64,000 nt of DNA from assembly GCA_045504435.1 (NCBI GenBank), contig JBEULC010000001.1, forward strand, positions 248,001-312,000, given 5' to 3'. Shown in pieces: positions 45,511 to 54,561 of the stretch. Below the pieces are notes generated by a model, which was not told where the DNA came from, searched no databases, and worked only from the letters and a program-made list of their open reading frames with translations. This stretch comes from JBEULC01 sp045504435. GTDB taxonomy: Bacteria > Pseudomonadota > Alphaproteobacteria > WRAU01 > Hepatincolaceae. The translations under genes and the position numbers were made by a program. Each line of letters opens with the position of its first letter. Positions within the stretch are counted from its first letter, which is position 1.

Positions 45511-46521
45511 ATGGTTGAACCTCATAAAGAAAATATGAAAAAAAATAAAATCACAAAAAAACAAATTATAATTTTACTAGGTATAGCTTTAATAATTTTA
45601 AGCATGATCTATTATAAATTATCACAAAAAGCTTTAGTGCCTGAGGTGGGAGATCAAATCAAATATCTTAAGGAAAAGATTGATAATTTAAATATCCCTG
45701 GAGTGAAAAAAGCTGAACCAGCTCCCGTAGCTTTAGCTGCTACTAACCCTGCAGCTACTGATTCAAAGGATAAGGGGCAAAAAAATCCAACATTTTCTAA
45801 CATCCCACCTATTAACCCCATTAATCAGAATTTAGTAGATAATTCGCCACAAATTTCTAAGGCATCTTCAGAAAAAAACTATGAGCCCGCAGCTTTGGCT
45901 GATATTGAGAGCCTTAATAAGATTATCCAACTTTTAGAAGATAAAATTTCTAGGTTAGAGGGTGATTTAAATAAGCCTGATTATAATAAAAATAAGAAAT
46001 TAATGTTTGTAAGTATAGCTTATAAGCTGTTACTTGCTTTAAATAGTTCCGCTCCTTATAAGAGCCAATTAGATTTGCTTTTATTTGTAAATACTGATCC
46101 AGAATTAACACCCAATTTAAAAGAGATTTTAACATATGGTGAGCAAGGAGTTAAAAATTCATCAATCTTAGCTTGGGAATTTAGAAATATCATCTATAAG
46201 GATATCTTTCTGGCTAATATTAATAATAGTAAAGGCTTAAGCAGTAGGATAAAATATTATTTTTATAAAATGTTATTTATAAAAAACACTAATAATAAAT
46301 TATCTGAAACTAGCCTAATGTATCAATTAAATCAGATACAGTCTTACCTAGATAATAATTCTCTGTTAGAAGCCTCTGAGCTCCTTACAACTTTACAGGA
46401 TAGCTTTACAACCAAAAATAGACTCTGGTTTGAAGAATTACAAAGAAGGATCAAGATACAAGAGGTTTGCAATTTACTTAACCACCAACTAAATTCTTAT
46501 TTAAATATTAGGAACCAATAA
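45511..46521 (+). CDS. Mitofilin/Mic60-like inner membrane protein
   Basis: A 336-residue single-pass inner-membrane protein, with TM at about 18-36, a Pro/Asn-rich linker with Ala-rich stretch (60-130), a short coiled coil (about 130-155, IIQLLEDKISRLEGDL) and a helical C-terminal domain. The segment AYKLLLALNSSAPYKSQLDLL fits the alphaproteobacterial mitofilin group (COG4223), homologous to mitochondrial Mic60, which shapes inner-membrane folds and links them to the outer membrane. Position before a hemY-like gene and beside tsaD supports it. GGAG six bases before ATG defines the start. Remote homology, so not certain. Confidence 0.6.
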   Translation: MVEPHKENMKKNKITKKQIIILLGIALIILSMIYYKLSQKALVPEVGDQIKYLKEKIDNLNIPGVKKAEPAPVALAATNPAATDSKDKGQKNPTFSNIPPINPINQNLVDNSPQISKASSEKNYEPAALADIESLNKIIQLLEDKISRLEGDLNKPDYNKNKKLMFVSIAYKLLLALNSSAPYKSQLDLLLFVNTDPELTPNLKEILTYGEQGVKNSSILAWEFRNIIYKDIFLANINNSKGLSSRIKYYFYKMLFIKNTNNKLSETSLMYQLNQIQSYLDNNSLLEASELLTTLQDSFTTKNRLWFEELQRRIKIQEVCNLLNHQLNSYLNIRNQ

Positions 46522-47687
46522 TGTTAAAAAATATAGTTAGATTATTAATTTTATCGATAATTTGCTTAGGGATTTTTTGGCTAAAAAACACCCCTAATAC
46601 TGTGTCTATCCAGTTTATGGATTATAATATTTCTACCTCAGTATTAGCCATGTTTTTGCTTCTTGCTCTAATTTTAATTCCTATTATGTTTCTACGCTAT
46701 GGAATTAAAAAAATCTCTACCTCTATTGGCCATAAATTTTATACCTCTTTGTTAATAAAATTAATTAATACTTTTGATCTTAATACAGAAAAATTTATAC
46801 TAGTAGCCTTATTAGAAAAAGATGCAACCTATAATCAAATAAAAGCAATAAAAGATTTAAAGATTTTAATTAATACAGGGCAATATAAAAAAGCCTTAAA
46901 TATAGCGATGAATTTAAAAATCAAACCTGAGTTAAACTTTATTTCCTTATATTGTATCTGTTTAATTTATAAGCATCAAAATCAAGAAGAACAATTTATT
47001 GCCGCTTGTAGGCAAGGCGTATTGTTAAAAGAATATAATGCTTGGTTCTTTGTTCAATTAGCTGAAATATTGCTTTTTACTGATTCTATTATTAATTTGC
47101 ATTACCTTAATGAGATGCTTCCTAAAATTAATTTTGATAATTCAGGCCAATTGGAAAAATACAGTTGTTTGATCAAATACAAATTAGCAGAAAAACAGTT
47201 TAAAGAAAATAAGGTTGAAGAGCCTATAAAAATCGCTGCTGAATTAGTAAAAAAATATCCTAAATTTACACCAGCTTATGGAATTCTTTTAAATATCTAT
47301 AACTATAAGCAAGATAAGAAAAAAGTTAAAGAATATTTAGAAAAATTATGGGAAGAAAATCCTAACTATGATGGGATTAAAATGTGGGTCACTTTTTATA
47401 AGTCTGCTCCTGAGCGTAATATAGAAGAAGAATTTAAATCCTTGTTTGCTAATAAAGCTCATCACGATATGAATATGTTATTGCTAGCTGAATTGCACAT
47501 TAAAGCTAATAAACTCTTAGAAGCTAATGACGCTTTACAAAAAATTACGGTATTAACTTTACATAAGCAACTTACGGAAATTGCTTTATTAGAAAAGGAA
47601 AAAAATCATATCAAAATTGGCAAAATATTGGATTCTATTGCTAAAAAGCACAGCAAAAATAGTTGGTGGTCTGCTTATATACACTAA
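46521..47687 (+). CDS. HemY-like TPR membrane protein
   Basis: A 388-residue inner membrane protein of the HemY N-terminal family (not the protoporphyrinogen oxidase). Two membrane helices (about 5-21 and 40-58) enclose a short loop with NTVSIQFMDYNISTS, as in that family. The rest is helical, TPR-like repeats such as INTGQYKKALNIAMNLKIKP and FTPAYGILLNIYNYKQDKKK. Its exact role is unknown; it is usually linked to heme synthesis or porin-stress operons. It overlaps the stop of the mitofilin-like gene by one base, so they form one unit. Confidence 0.72.
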   Translation: MLKNIVRLLILSIICLGIFWLKNTPNTVSIQFMDYNISTSVLAMFLLLALILIPIMFLRYGIKKISTSIGHKFYTSLLIKLINTFDLNTEKFILVALLEKDATYNQIKAIKDLKILINTGQYKKALNIAMNLKIKPELNFISLYCICLIYKHQNQEEQFIAACRQGVLLKEYNAWFFVQLAEILLFTDSIINLHYLNEMLPKINFDNSGQLEKYSCLIKYKLAEKQFKENKVEEPIKIAAELVKKYPKFTPAYGILLNIYNYKQDKKKVKEYLEKLWEENPNYDGIKMWVTFYKSAPERNIEEEFKSLFANKAHHDMNMLLLAELHIKANKLLEANDALQKITVLTLHKQLTEIALLEKEKNHIKIGKILDSIAKKHSKNSWWSAYIH

Positions 47688-47746
47688 AATCAGCAAGACT
47701 AAAAAATATTAAATATCATCACTAATTATAAAAAAATACGTAAAAA

Positions 47747-48265
47747 ATGAATATGTTAAATATTATCTTATCCATTTTTTTAGCTATTGTTATTTTAGGA
47801 TCCGCCTATTTAATTAAGTTAGATGCTTCAAAAAAAGGCTCAGTATCTTACCCTTTTTTTCTAAGCACAAGAGATGATGTAACTAATATTAGAAGTGGAC
47901 CTAGCTTAGATTATCCTATTGTGCATATCTACAAAAAAAAGGGCATGCCTTTAAAGATTTTAGATAAGAATAAAGACTGGTATTATAGTGAAGATTTTAT
48001 TGGTAATGAGGGATGGGTTTATAAAAATTTGCTTAGTTCCCGTAAAACCGCTGTTATTACGGCTAAAAGCTCAACTATTTATAAAACTGCTAGTTCTTTC
48101 TCTAAAGCTTTACTTATTTTAGAAAGAAATAACATAATAAATATTATTTCCTGTAAGCCAACTGGCGTTTTTTGTAAAGTTAATTTTCAATCCTCAATTT
48201 TAGAACTTGAGATTACTGGCTGGATTTCTACAAGTGATATGTGGGGAAATACTTTAATAGAATAA
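47747..48265 (+). CDS. Bacterial SH3-domain protein (SH3_4 type)
   Basis: A 172-residue protein with an N-terminal hydrophobic segment (about 4-22) that is a signal peptide or anchor. Two SH3-like domains follow: about 36-95 (TNIRSGPSLDYPIVHIYKK, IGNEGWVYKNLLSS) and about 97-170 (VITAKSSTIYKTASSFSKAL, GWISTSDMWG). Such proteins occur in alphaproteobacterial envelopes and are thought to bind cell wall or peptides; none has a firmly assigned role. It may be transcribed with the mic60-hemY pair, 59 bases upstream. Confidence 0.8.
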   Translation: MNMLNIILSIFLAIVILGSAYLIKLDASKKGSVSYPFFLSTRDDVTNIRSGPSLDYPIVHIYKKKGMPLKILDKNKDWYYSEDFIGNEGWVYKNLLSSRKTAVITAKSSTIYKTASSFSKALLILERNNIINIISCKPTGVFCKVNFQSSILELEITGWISTSDMWGNTLIE

Positions 48266-49099
48266 AGTACATTGGTTAAAATCTATAGTTTTAGGCTTTA
48301 TTAAGATGGTTAGCAAACCAAATCCTTTTATCTCAAGCCATTTGTAATCTCTTTAGCTTTTTATTAAATGCCCTAACTTATATCTTAAGGAATTAAATGA
48401 GGTATAAATAGATTTATAGATAAAAAGGTTAAAAGAAATCCCTGCTAAAGAAGTGATCAATAATTTAAAGCTATCTACCTCTGCTCTTGATCTTAGATTC
48501 TCATAATTCAACCTACTATAACTTGACATATAGGCTTGGATTTTTATTTTATTTTTATTTGTACGTTAAGAGTTTCTTATATCTTTTAATTATTCTACCT
48601 GGCTACCTTATTTAGATTAGCTAGCATCTTTTACTTAATTTCCATAATCCTCTTACCACAATATTTTTTATAGTTGATAAAACAAACCAAATTTGCTCAT
48701 TATTTATATGAAAAGTTGCGATTAAATCATTATAAGGCAACTTGTCAAAGATTTCCTTACTCTTATTAGCCCTTATTAAGTAAGAGAAAATAGCTAACAA
48801 GATCTTTAGGGGTTTCACTTGCACGCAAGGGTATTGTCTTGGCTTACATACAAGCGACCACTAAAAAAGTGCTAAAACAAATATAATAATGTTACTATAC
48901 TAAGTAATAAAGGGAGCAATCTTAATAACATTACTATTATTTTAAATATCCCTAAAGGTAAGTTAAGATTACGCGGTGAAAAGTATAAAAAACTACATTC
49001 AAGCCATATGATAATCTACATACTCCACTCTGCTTTGAGGATTAAAATCAGTTAAGAAGCTTCATTAGTTCTTAAGGCAGCAAACTTTTATTAGGACAT
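48266..49099. other. Long spacer without a convincing gene, probable gene relic
   Basis: At 834 bases this is by far the longest non-coding stretch in the window. I found no tRNA, rRNA, tmRNA, RNase P or repeat array in it. The only sizeable frame is a 67-codon minus-strand fragment at 48621-48824. Stops are frequent in all other frames. It may be the remains of a lost gene downstream of the Irr-like regulator or the SH3 protein. Confidence 0.5.
48621..48824 (-). other. Unidentified 67-codon frame, likely fragment
   Basis: The frame starts with GTG, and the open stretch goes about 20 codons further upstream without a start. It encodes an amphipathic peptide containing DKLPYNDLIATFHINNEQIW and a basic end. 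I do not recognise a family. A protein-like composition with no ribosome binding site suggests a piece of a decayed gene rather than a working one. Confidence 0.25.
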
Positions 49100-49555
49100 T
49101 TATTCTTTTTTCAAAATAATATCAATGCCTTTAAGATGATTTACATTACTAACATTTTTGATGTAATCTATAAAATAAGGATCAATATTAATATCCTGAA
49201 ATTTACCCGTTTCTTCATTTAAAATGTGCGCATGGCAAGACACTTGAGTATCAAAAAAAGAAACAGAACATATTTTAATTTCATTTACCAAACCTAAGCG
49301 ATAAAGATATTTAAGAGTATTGTAAACGGTGGCTAAAGAAATATTAAGGTTGTTTTGTAAAGCCTCTAAATGGAAAGCCTCTGCACTTACATGGCGATAG
49401 CCTTTTTTAAAGAGCAATTCCACTAAACTTGTTCTTTGCTTAGTGATTTTAAGTCCTGAAGCCATCATTTTTGCTAATATTTCTTGGGTATTTATAACAC
49501 TATCTTGTTGGATTGCAGTAAAAGGCTTGCTTTTATTGCCCTTATCTAGAATCAT
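49100..49555 (-). CDS. Irr-like Fur-family regulator
   Basis: A 151-residue Fur-superfamily transcription factor. The winged helix (about 22-95) has LKITKQRTSLVELLF and SLATVYNTLKYLYRLGLV, close to the alphaproteobacterial iron response regulator Irr, which controls heme and iron genes and responds to heme. The dimer domain carries FFDTQVSCHAHILNEETGKF, where Irr usually has a His-His-His cluster; here it is C107-H-A-H110. The gene starts three bases after the nitronate monooxygenase, so it is at the end of the pnp transcript. Fur or Mur identity is less likely. Confidence 0.78.
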   Translation of the reverse strand: MILDKGNKSKPFTAIQQDSVINTQEILAKMMASGLKITKQRTSLVELLFKKGYRHVSAEAFHLEALQNNLNISLATVYNTLKYLYRLGLVNEIKICSVSFFDTQVSCHAHILNEETGKFQDINIDPYFIDYIKNVSNVNHLKGIDIILKKE

Positions 49556-49558
49556 ACT

Positions 49559-50968
49559 TTATTCTCCTTTAGAGATTAAGTCCACTAGCTCAGCTATAGT
49601 AGGTATATGTCCATTTTTATAATAATCATCTTGAGCAAAACGATAAGCATAATGGCCAGAAAATAATAAATTATCATCAACTCTGCCATCATGACTTATA
49701 TCTTGCAAAGTTTTTTGAATACAAAATGATCTAGGGTCAGGCGCAATTCCTGTAGAACCTTCCTCATTTTCTGCCCATCCGCTAAATCTACAAGCGCTTA
49801 AACACCCCATACACGCAATTTGATCTGCTTTAATCTGCTGGGCATTTGCTTTATTCACAAAAATTACACTTTTATCTGGAGTTCTTAATAAAATATCATA
49901 GCCTTGTTGAATATAGTCCATAGCCCTTGAATAGTCTTCTTCTGTTACATATAAAACTGTAACCCCATTACCTGAAGCAATTTCACGAGTAAAATTGCCT
50001 TCTTGTTTACGCGAAGCAAACATTTGCCTTTCATTTATCGCTTTTAAATTCTGTAAAAATTGATTATTAATCGCTGAAGAATAAAAACCAGTAGGGCTAA
50101 ATTTATGTAAAGAAATATCACCTTCTCTTAAAGTTAGTAAAAGCTGTTTCCAAGCTGCAGGGATTGGACTTTCTTGAGTAAGAATTGGTCTAGTGCCAAA
50201 TTGGAAAGCTACTAATCCTATGTCTTTATTATCAAGATAACCCTCCCATTCTTTTATTTTCCATACCCCACCTGCAATTATAATGGGCACGTGGCTCATA
50301 TTAAATTCATTTAAGGTGGTTCTTAATTCCACTATCCTAGGGTAAGGATCTTGAGGAACTACAGGATTTTCTTGATTAGATAAACCATTATGTCCTCCTG
50401 CCAACCATGGATCTTCATAAACTACTCCACCTAACCATGCGCTTGCTTTTTGATAAGATCTTTTCCATAAAATTTTAAAAGCTCTAGCTGAAGAAACAAT
50501 AGGATAATAATGTACTCTATGGGCTAAGGCAATATCAGATAAAGAATAAGGCAAACCTGCTCCACAGGTAACTCCATGAACAATTAATCCTAACTCTTTT
50601 ATTTTACTTAGAACTTCTTCTAATATTCTCTTGGTACCGCCTGCCTCCCAAAGTAAATTCATATGAATTCTGCCTTGGCCGCCTGCCACATCATTAGCGA
50701 TTTTAGCTTGGGCTAAAGCCCCTTTGATACTATATTCTACTAATTTTTCAAACTTTTCTCTGCGAGTAAGTTTGGGATCATAGTAATACCTAACCAAATT
50801 ATTATTTTCATCATAATAATCAGCATTAGTACCTGAAAAAGTACCAACTGCGCCTGCCTTTGCAAAATGACCCGCTGTTAATCCAGAGGAAACATTGATT
50901 CCTTTTCCTCCTTCAATTATTGGTAACACTTCAGCGCCTGAGATATTGATTTTGTTTAATTTAAACAT
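49559..50968 (-). CDS. Nitronate monooxygenase-family FMN protein (2-nitropropane dioxygenase-like)
   Basis: A 469-residue TIM-barrel flavoprotein of the nitronate monooxygenase/FabK-related group. FMN-binding segments are GAVGTFSGTNADYY at the start, VTCGAGLPYSL, IIAGGVWKIKEWEGYL and VAFQFGTRPILTQES. A C-terminal extension carries CMGCLSACRFSGWAENEEG, with close Cys residues of unknown role. The catalytic His of true nitronate monooxygenases cannot be placed with confidence, so the substrate is unassigned. It follows pnp by 12 bases and precedes the Irr-like gene by three. Confidence 0.82.
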   Translation of the reverse strand: MFKLNKINISGAEVLPIIEGGKGINVSSGLTAGHFAKAGAVGTFSGTNADYYDENNNLVRYYYDPKLTRREKFEKLVEYSIKGALAQAKIANDVAGGQGRIHMNLLWEAGGTKRILEEVLSKIKELGLIVHGVTCGAGLPYSLSDIALAHRVHYYPIVSSARAFKILWKRSYQKASAWLGGVVYEDPWLAGGHNGLSNQENPVVPQDPYPRIVELRTTLNEFNMSHVPIIIAGGVWKIKEWEGYLDNKDIGLVAFQFGTRPILTQESPIPAAWKQLLLTLREGDISLHKFSPTGFYSSAINNQFLQNLKAINERQMFASRKQEGNFTREIASGNGVTVLYVTEEDYSRAMDYIQQGYDILLRTPDKSVIFVNKANAQQIKADQIACMGCLSACRFSGWAENEEGSTGIAPDPRSFCIQKTLQDISHDGRVDDNLLFSGHYAYRFAQDDYYKNGHIPTIAELVDLISKGE

Positions 50969-50980
50969 AAATTCTACCTT

Positions 50981-53110
50981 TTATAAGCCTTTTATAGTTA
51001 ACCTGATTTTACCTTTGTCATCGATATTTACCACTTTAACATCTAAAACTTCGCCTACTTTTAAAAAATCATTAATGTTACTGTTACGATTATCCGTAAC
51101 TTCACTAATATGCAAAAACCCATCTCTATTACCTAAGAAATTTACAAATGCTCCAAATTCTAATAATTTAACAATGGTGCCTTTATATGTAGTGCCAATC
51201 TCCGCTACAGCCACAATATTATTGATGGTTTTTAAAGCGTTATCTATATTAGCTTCATTTTTCCCTGAAACCTTCACTAAACCTTCTTGAGTGATATCAA
51301 TTTTAACATCATTTACTTCACACATTTCTTTAATAATTTTACCACCTGAGCCAATTATATCTTTTATTTTATCTTTTTGAATTAAAACAGTTTTGATTTT
51401 AGGAGCAAACTTATTAAGTTCAACTCTTGATATATTAATAGAATTAGACATTTCCTTAAGAATGTGGATTCTACCTGCTTTAGCTTGATTAAGTGCTTGT
51501 TCTAAAATAGAATAGTTGATAGAAGTAATTTTTATATCCATTTGTAAAGCAGTAATCCCATCTTCACTTCCTGCCACTTTAAAATCCATATCTCCTAAGT
51601 TATCTTCATCACCTAAAATATCAGATAAAACTGCAAATTTCTCGCCTTCTTTAATAAGTCCCATCGCAATTCCTGCAATTGGTTTTCTCATAGGGACACC
51701 TGCAGCCATTAAAGATAAAGAAGTACCACAAACTGTAGCCATAGAAGAAGAACCATTAGATTCTGTGATTTCAGCAACTACTCTAATAGTATAAGGGAAG
51801 TCCTTTTTAGAAGGTAATAATGGATTGATCGCTCTCCAAGCTAGTTTTCCATGACCTACTTCTCTTCTACCTACCCCGCTCATTCTACCAACCTCCCCTA
51901 CAGAAAAAGGAGGGAAGTTGTAATGAAGCATAAATCTTTCTCTTTCTTCACCTTCAATATCATCTTTAATCTGCTCATCAGACTCAGTTCCTAATGTAGT
52001 AAATACTAACGCTTGAGTCTGTCCTCTGGTAAATAAAGCCACCCCATGGGATTGAGGAAATAAATCAACTTCTGTGGAAATTGGCCTGATTTCCTCTAAA
52101 TTTCTACCATCAATTCTTAAAGATTTTTCTAAAATATTGGTTCTAACAATTTCTTTTTCCAAATCATGAAAATAGTTATTAAAATTTTTGTTAATTACTT
52201 CTTCAGGAACTTGATCATGGGTAATCACATCTAAGATTTTTGTAGTTAAGCTAGTGTGTTTAAAGTTTTCTAGAGCTTTAGTCTTTATATTGGCAATCTT
52301 TTCTTTTCTTGCAGCTTTATCAGTTACCTTAAAAGCCATAGTTAAATCTTGCTCAACAAATCTTTTAAGCTTATCCTGAAACTCGCTTTCTGTTGAAGTT
52401 TTTCCAGAAGTAGTTTTATAGGGAATTGTATTTACTTCTGCTTTTAATTGATCAATAAGGGTGATTACATCGGTAAAAGCAGCGTGGGCAAATTTAACCG
52501 CTCCAAGCATTTGCAATTCGCTTAATTCTTTAGCTTCAGATTCTACCATTAATACACCTTCAGGGGTTCCTGCAACAATAAGCTCTAAAGAACTATCTTT
52601 CATTTGCTCTTTTGTAGGGTTTAAAATGTAATTATTGTTGATAAATCCTACTTTAGCCGCCCCTACTGTACCTAAAATTGGCACACCTGATATCGCCAAA
52701 GCAGCAGATGCTGCGATTATAGAAAGAAAATCAACGGAATTTTCACCATCATAGCTTAAAACAGCTACTATAACTTGAACTTCATTTCTAAAATCATCGC
52801 TAAATAAGGGCCTTATTGGACGATCAATTAATCTAGAAATTAAAATTTCTCTTTCTGTAGGTTTTCCTTCTCTTTTAAAAAAACCTCCGGGGATTTTACC
52901 TACAGCATAATATTTATCTTGATAGGTTACTGTTAAGGGAAAAAAATCCATATCTGCTTTAGCTTCTTTGGCAAAAACAACAGTGGCCATTACATGAGTG
53001 TTACCATACTTAACAACAACAGCACCATCTGCTTGTCGGGCAATTTTGCCTGTTTCCACAGTAAGATCTCTACCACCCCAAGTGATTTTTTTTTCTATAA
53101 TCTTAAACAC
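50981..53110 (-). CDS. pnp: Polyribonucleotide nucleotidyltransferase (PNPase)
   Basis: Phosphorolytic 3' exoribonuclease of RNA decay. The 709-residue protein has two RNase PH domains, the first with GGFFKREGKPTEREILISRL and the second, catalytic one with FTRGQTQALV and AGVPMRKPIAGIAMGLI. A KH domain (about 560-615, IKDIIGSGGKIIKEM) and an S1 domain (about 630-705) follow. It starts two bases after rpsO, the standard rpsO-pnp arrangement, in which PNPase often controls its own mRNA. Confidence 0.98.
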   Translation of the reverse strand: MFKIIEKKITWGGRDLTVETGKIARQADGAVVVKYGNTHVMATVVFAKEAKADMDFFPLTVTYQDKYYAVGKIPGGFFKREGKPTEREILISRLIDRPIRPLFSDDFRNEVQVIVAVLSYDGENSVDFLSIIAASAALAISGVPILGTVGAAKVGFINNNYILNPTKEQMKDSSLELIVAGTPEGVLMVESEAKELSELQMLGAVKFAHAAFTDVITLIDQLKAEVNTIPYKTTSGKTSTESEFQDKLKRFVEQDLTMAFKVTDKAARKEKIANIKTKALENFKHTSLTTKILDVITHDQVPEEVINKNFNNYFHDLEKEIVRTNILEKSLRIDGRNLEEIRPISTEVDLFPQSHGVALFTRGQTQALVFTTLGTESDEQIKDDIEGEERERFMLHYNFPPFSVGEVGRMSGVGRREVGHGKLAWRAINPLLPSKKDFPYTIRVVAEITESNGSSSMATVCGTSLSLMAAGVPMRKPIAGIAMGLIKEGEKFAVLSDILGDEDNLGDMDFKVAGSEDGITALQMDIKITSINYSILEQALNQAKAGRIHILKEMSNSINISRVELNKFAPKIKTVLIQKDKIKDIIGSGGKIIKEMCEVNDVKIDITQEGLVKVSGKNEANIDNALKTINNIVAVAEIGTTYKGTIVKLLEFGAFVNFLGNRDGFLHISEVTDNRNSNINDFLKVGEVLDVKVVNIDDKGKIRLTIKGL

Positions 53111-53112
53111 TA

Positions 53113-53388
53113 TTACTTAACTCCTCGTAAATTTAATTTTTCTAAAATAGCAGTATACCTAGAATTATCTTTATCTTTTAAATAGGTAACTAATTTTTTT
53201 CTTCTACTTACAAGCATTAACAAGCCTCTTCTTGAGTGAAAATCTTTTTTATGAGCTTTCATATGTTCAGTTAAATACTGAATTCTAGCGGTTAATACTG
53301 AAATTTGCACCTCAGGTGATCCTGTATCCTCAGGTTTAATTGCCGAAGATTTGATTATGGCAGTTTTTACTTCTTTAGTTAGTGACAT
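53113..53388 (-). CDS. rpsO: 30S ribosomal protein S15
   Basis: Primary binding protein of the 16S rRNA central domain. The protein is 91 residues with EDTGSPEVQISVLTARI and RRGLLMLVSRRKKLVTYLK, both invariant stretches. Its start overlaps the 3' end of truB by 14 bases, and pnp starts two bases after its stop, so translation is likely coupled. Confidence 0.98.
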   Translation of the reverse strand: MSLTKEVKTAIIKSSAIKPEDTGSPEVQISVLTARIQYLTEHMKAHKKDFHSRRGLLMLVSRRKKLVTYLKDKDNSRYTAILEKLNLRGVK

Positions 53389-54550
53389 CGCTTTTCTCCT
53401 GATTTATTAAAATATATCGTTGATTATTAAATACTCTTAAAAATTTTATTTTTTCCTCTGTATATTTCAATAAGGCTATCACTTTACCTTTATATACAGC
53501 TTTAAAAATTCCTTCTTTTAATAGCTCGGGGTTTAAACTTCTCACATCCCCGTTTAAAATATCAATAGCTTGTTTAAAAGTTAAGAAGTATGCCAAGATG
53601 TCATCCAGCATATCTTCCACCTTAAATAAGTAATTTTTTATGTGATGCTCAAGATTATACAACTTATTTGGCTCAATTAAAACTATTTCTTTACCTAAGC
53701 AAATCTCCTGCCTTCTAAGGTAAATTATAAATCCCAAGGCCCCGATTTTTGCTGCAATATCCTCCCCTAAACTTCTAATATAAGTACCTTTACTTACTTT
53801 GGCATACAAGGTGGCTTGCTTTAAACCCTCATTATAATCAATTAATTTAAGATTGCTTATAAAAACCCTGCGGCTTTCCATTGAAATTTCCACGCCTTGC
53901 CTAGCTAAATTATACGCTCTTTCTCCATTGATTTTGATGGCAGAAAAAACTGGAGGAATTTGTTGGATTTCACCTAAAAAATGTGTTAAGGCTGCCTTTA
54001 ATTCTGCTGCAGATGGCATATAATCATCAGATTTAATTATTGCTCCTTCGGAATCTTTAGTAGTAGTGCATTGGCCAAATTGTATAGTAAAAATATAGAT
54101 TTTATCGGCATTAAGTACATAATTTACGGTTTTTGTAGCCTCTCCTAAAGCTATTGGTAGTACTCCTTCAGCCAGAGGATCTAAAGTGCCCCCATGTCCC
54201 ACTTTATAGGATTTAAATTGTTTCTTAATTATACTTACTAGCTGTGTGGAGCTCATACCTTTGGGCTTATCTACAAAAATCCAACCATTATAATCTTCCT
54301 CTTCAGTGAGCTTAATATTTACAGGAGAGCTACTGGAATTATTTGTTACATTTTCTTTATGTATTACTAACGAAGTAGTGCTTAGGTTAGAAAAATGAGG
54401 AGTTATTTTAGATTGATCCTCTGGGTGAAGTCCTAAGGGGGTTATTAGTACTCTTAAATTAAGATCAGATTTTTTTGCAACAACGTCTATATTCTCATTT
54501 TGGGAGAAGGTACTATCCCATTTATTAATAATTTTCTTTTGGATAGGCAC
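53375..54550 (-). CDS. truB: tRNA pseudouridine(55) synthase with N-terminal extension
   Basis: Makes pseudouridine 55 in the T-loop of all tRNAs. The catalytic core begins near residue 88 (GWIFVDKPKGMSSTQLV), with the catalytic Asp in GHGGTLDPLAEGVLPIALG and KGTYIRSLGEDIA. The first about 85 residues are an Asn/Ser/Thr-rich extension not found in typical 300-residue TruB; 391 residues in all. The start is a GTG without a good ribosome binding site, so a shorter protein is possible, but no ATG lies before the core. It follows rbfA by 11 bases and overlaps rpsO by 14. Confidence 0.92.
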   Translation of the reverse strand: MPIQKKIINKWDSTFSQNENIDVVAKKSDLNLRVLITPLGLHPEDQSKITPHFSNLSTTSLVIHKENVTNNSSSSPVNIKLTEEEDYNGWIFVDKPKGMSSTQLVSIIKKQFKSYKVGHGGTLDPLAEGVLPIALGEATKTVNYVLNADKIYIFTIQFGQCTTTKDSEGAIIKSDDYMPSAAELKAALTHFLGEIQQIPPVFSAIKINGERAYNLARQGVEISMESRRVFISNLKLIDYNEGLKQATLYAKVSKGTYIRSLGEDIAAKIGALGFIIYLRRQEICLGKEIVLIEPNKLYNLEHHIKNYLFKVEDMLDDILAYFLTFKQAIDILNGDVRSLNPELLKEGIFKAVYKGKVIALLKYTEEKIKFLRVFNNQRYILINQEKSDVTN

Positions 54551-54561
54551 GCTAAGAGGAT

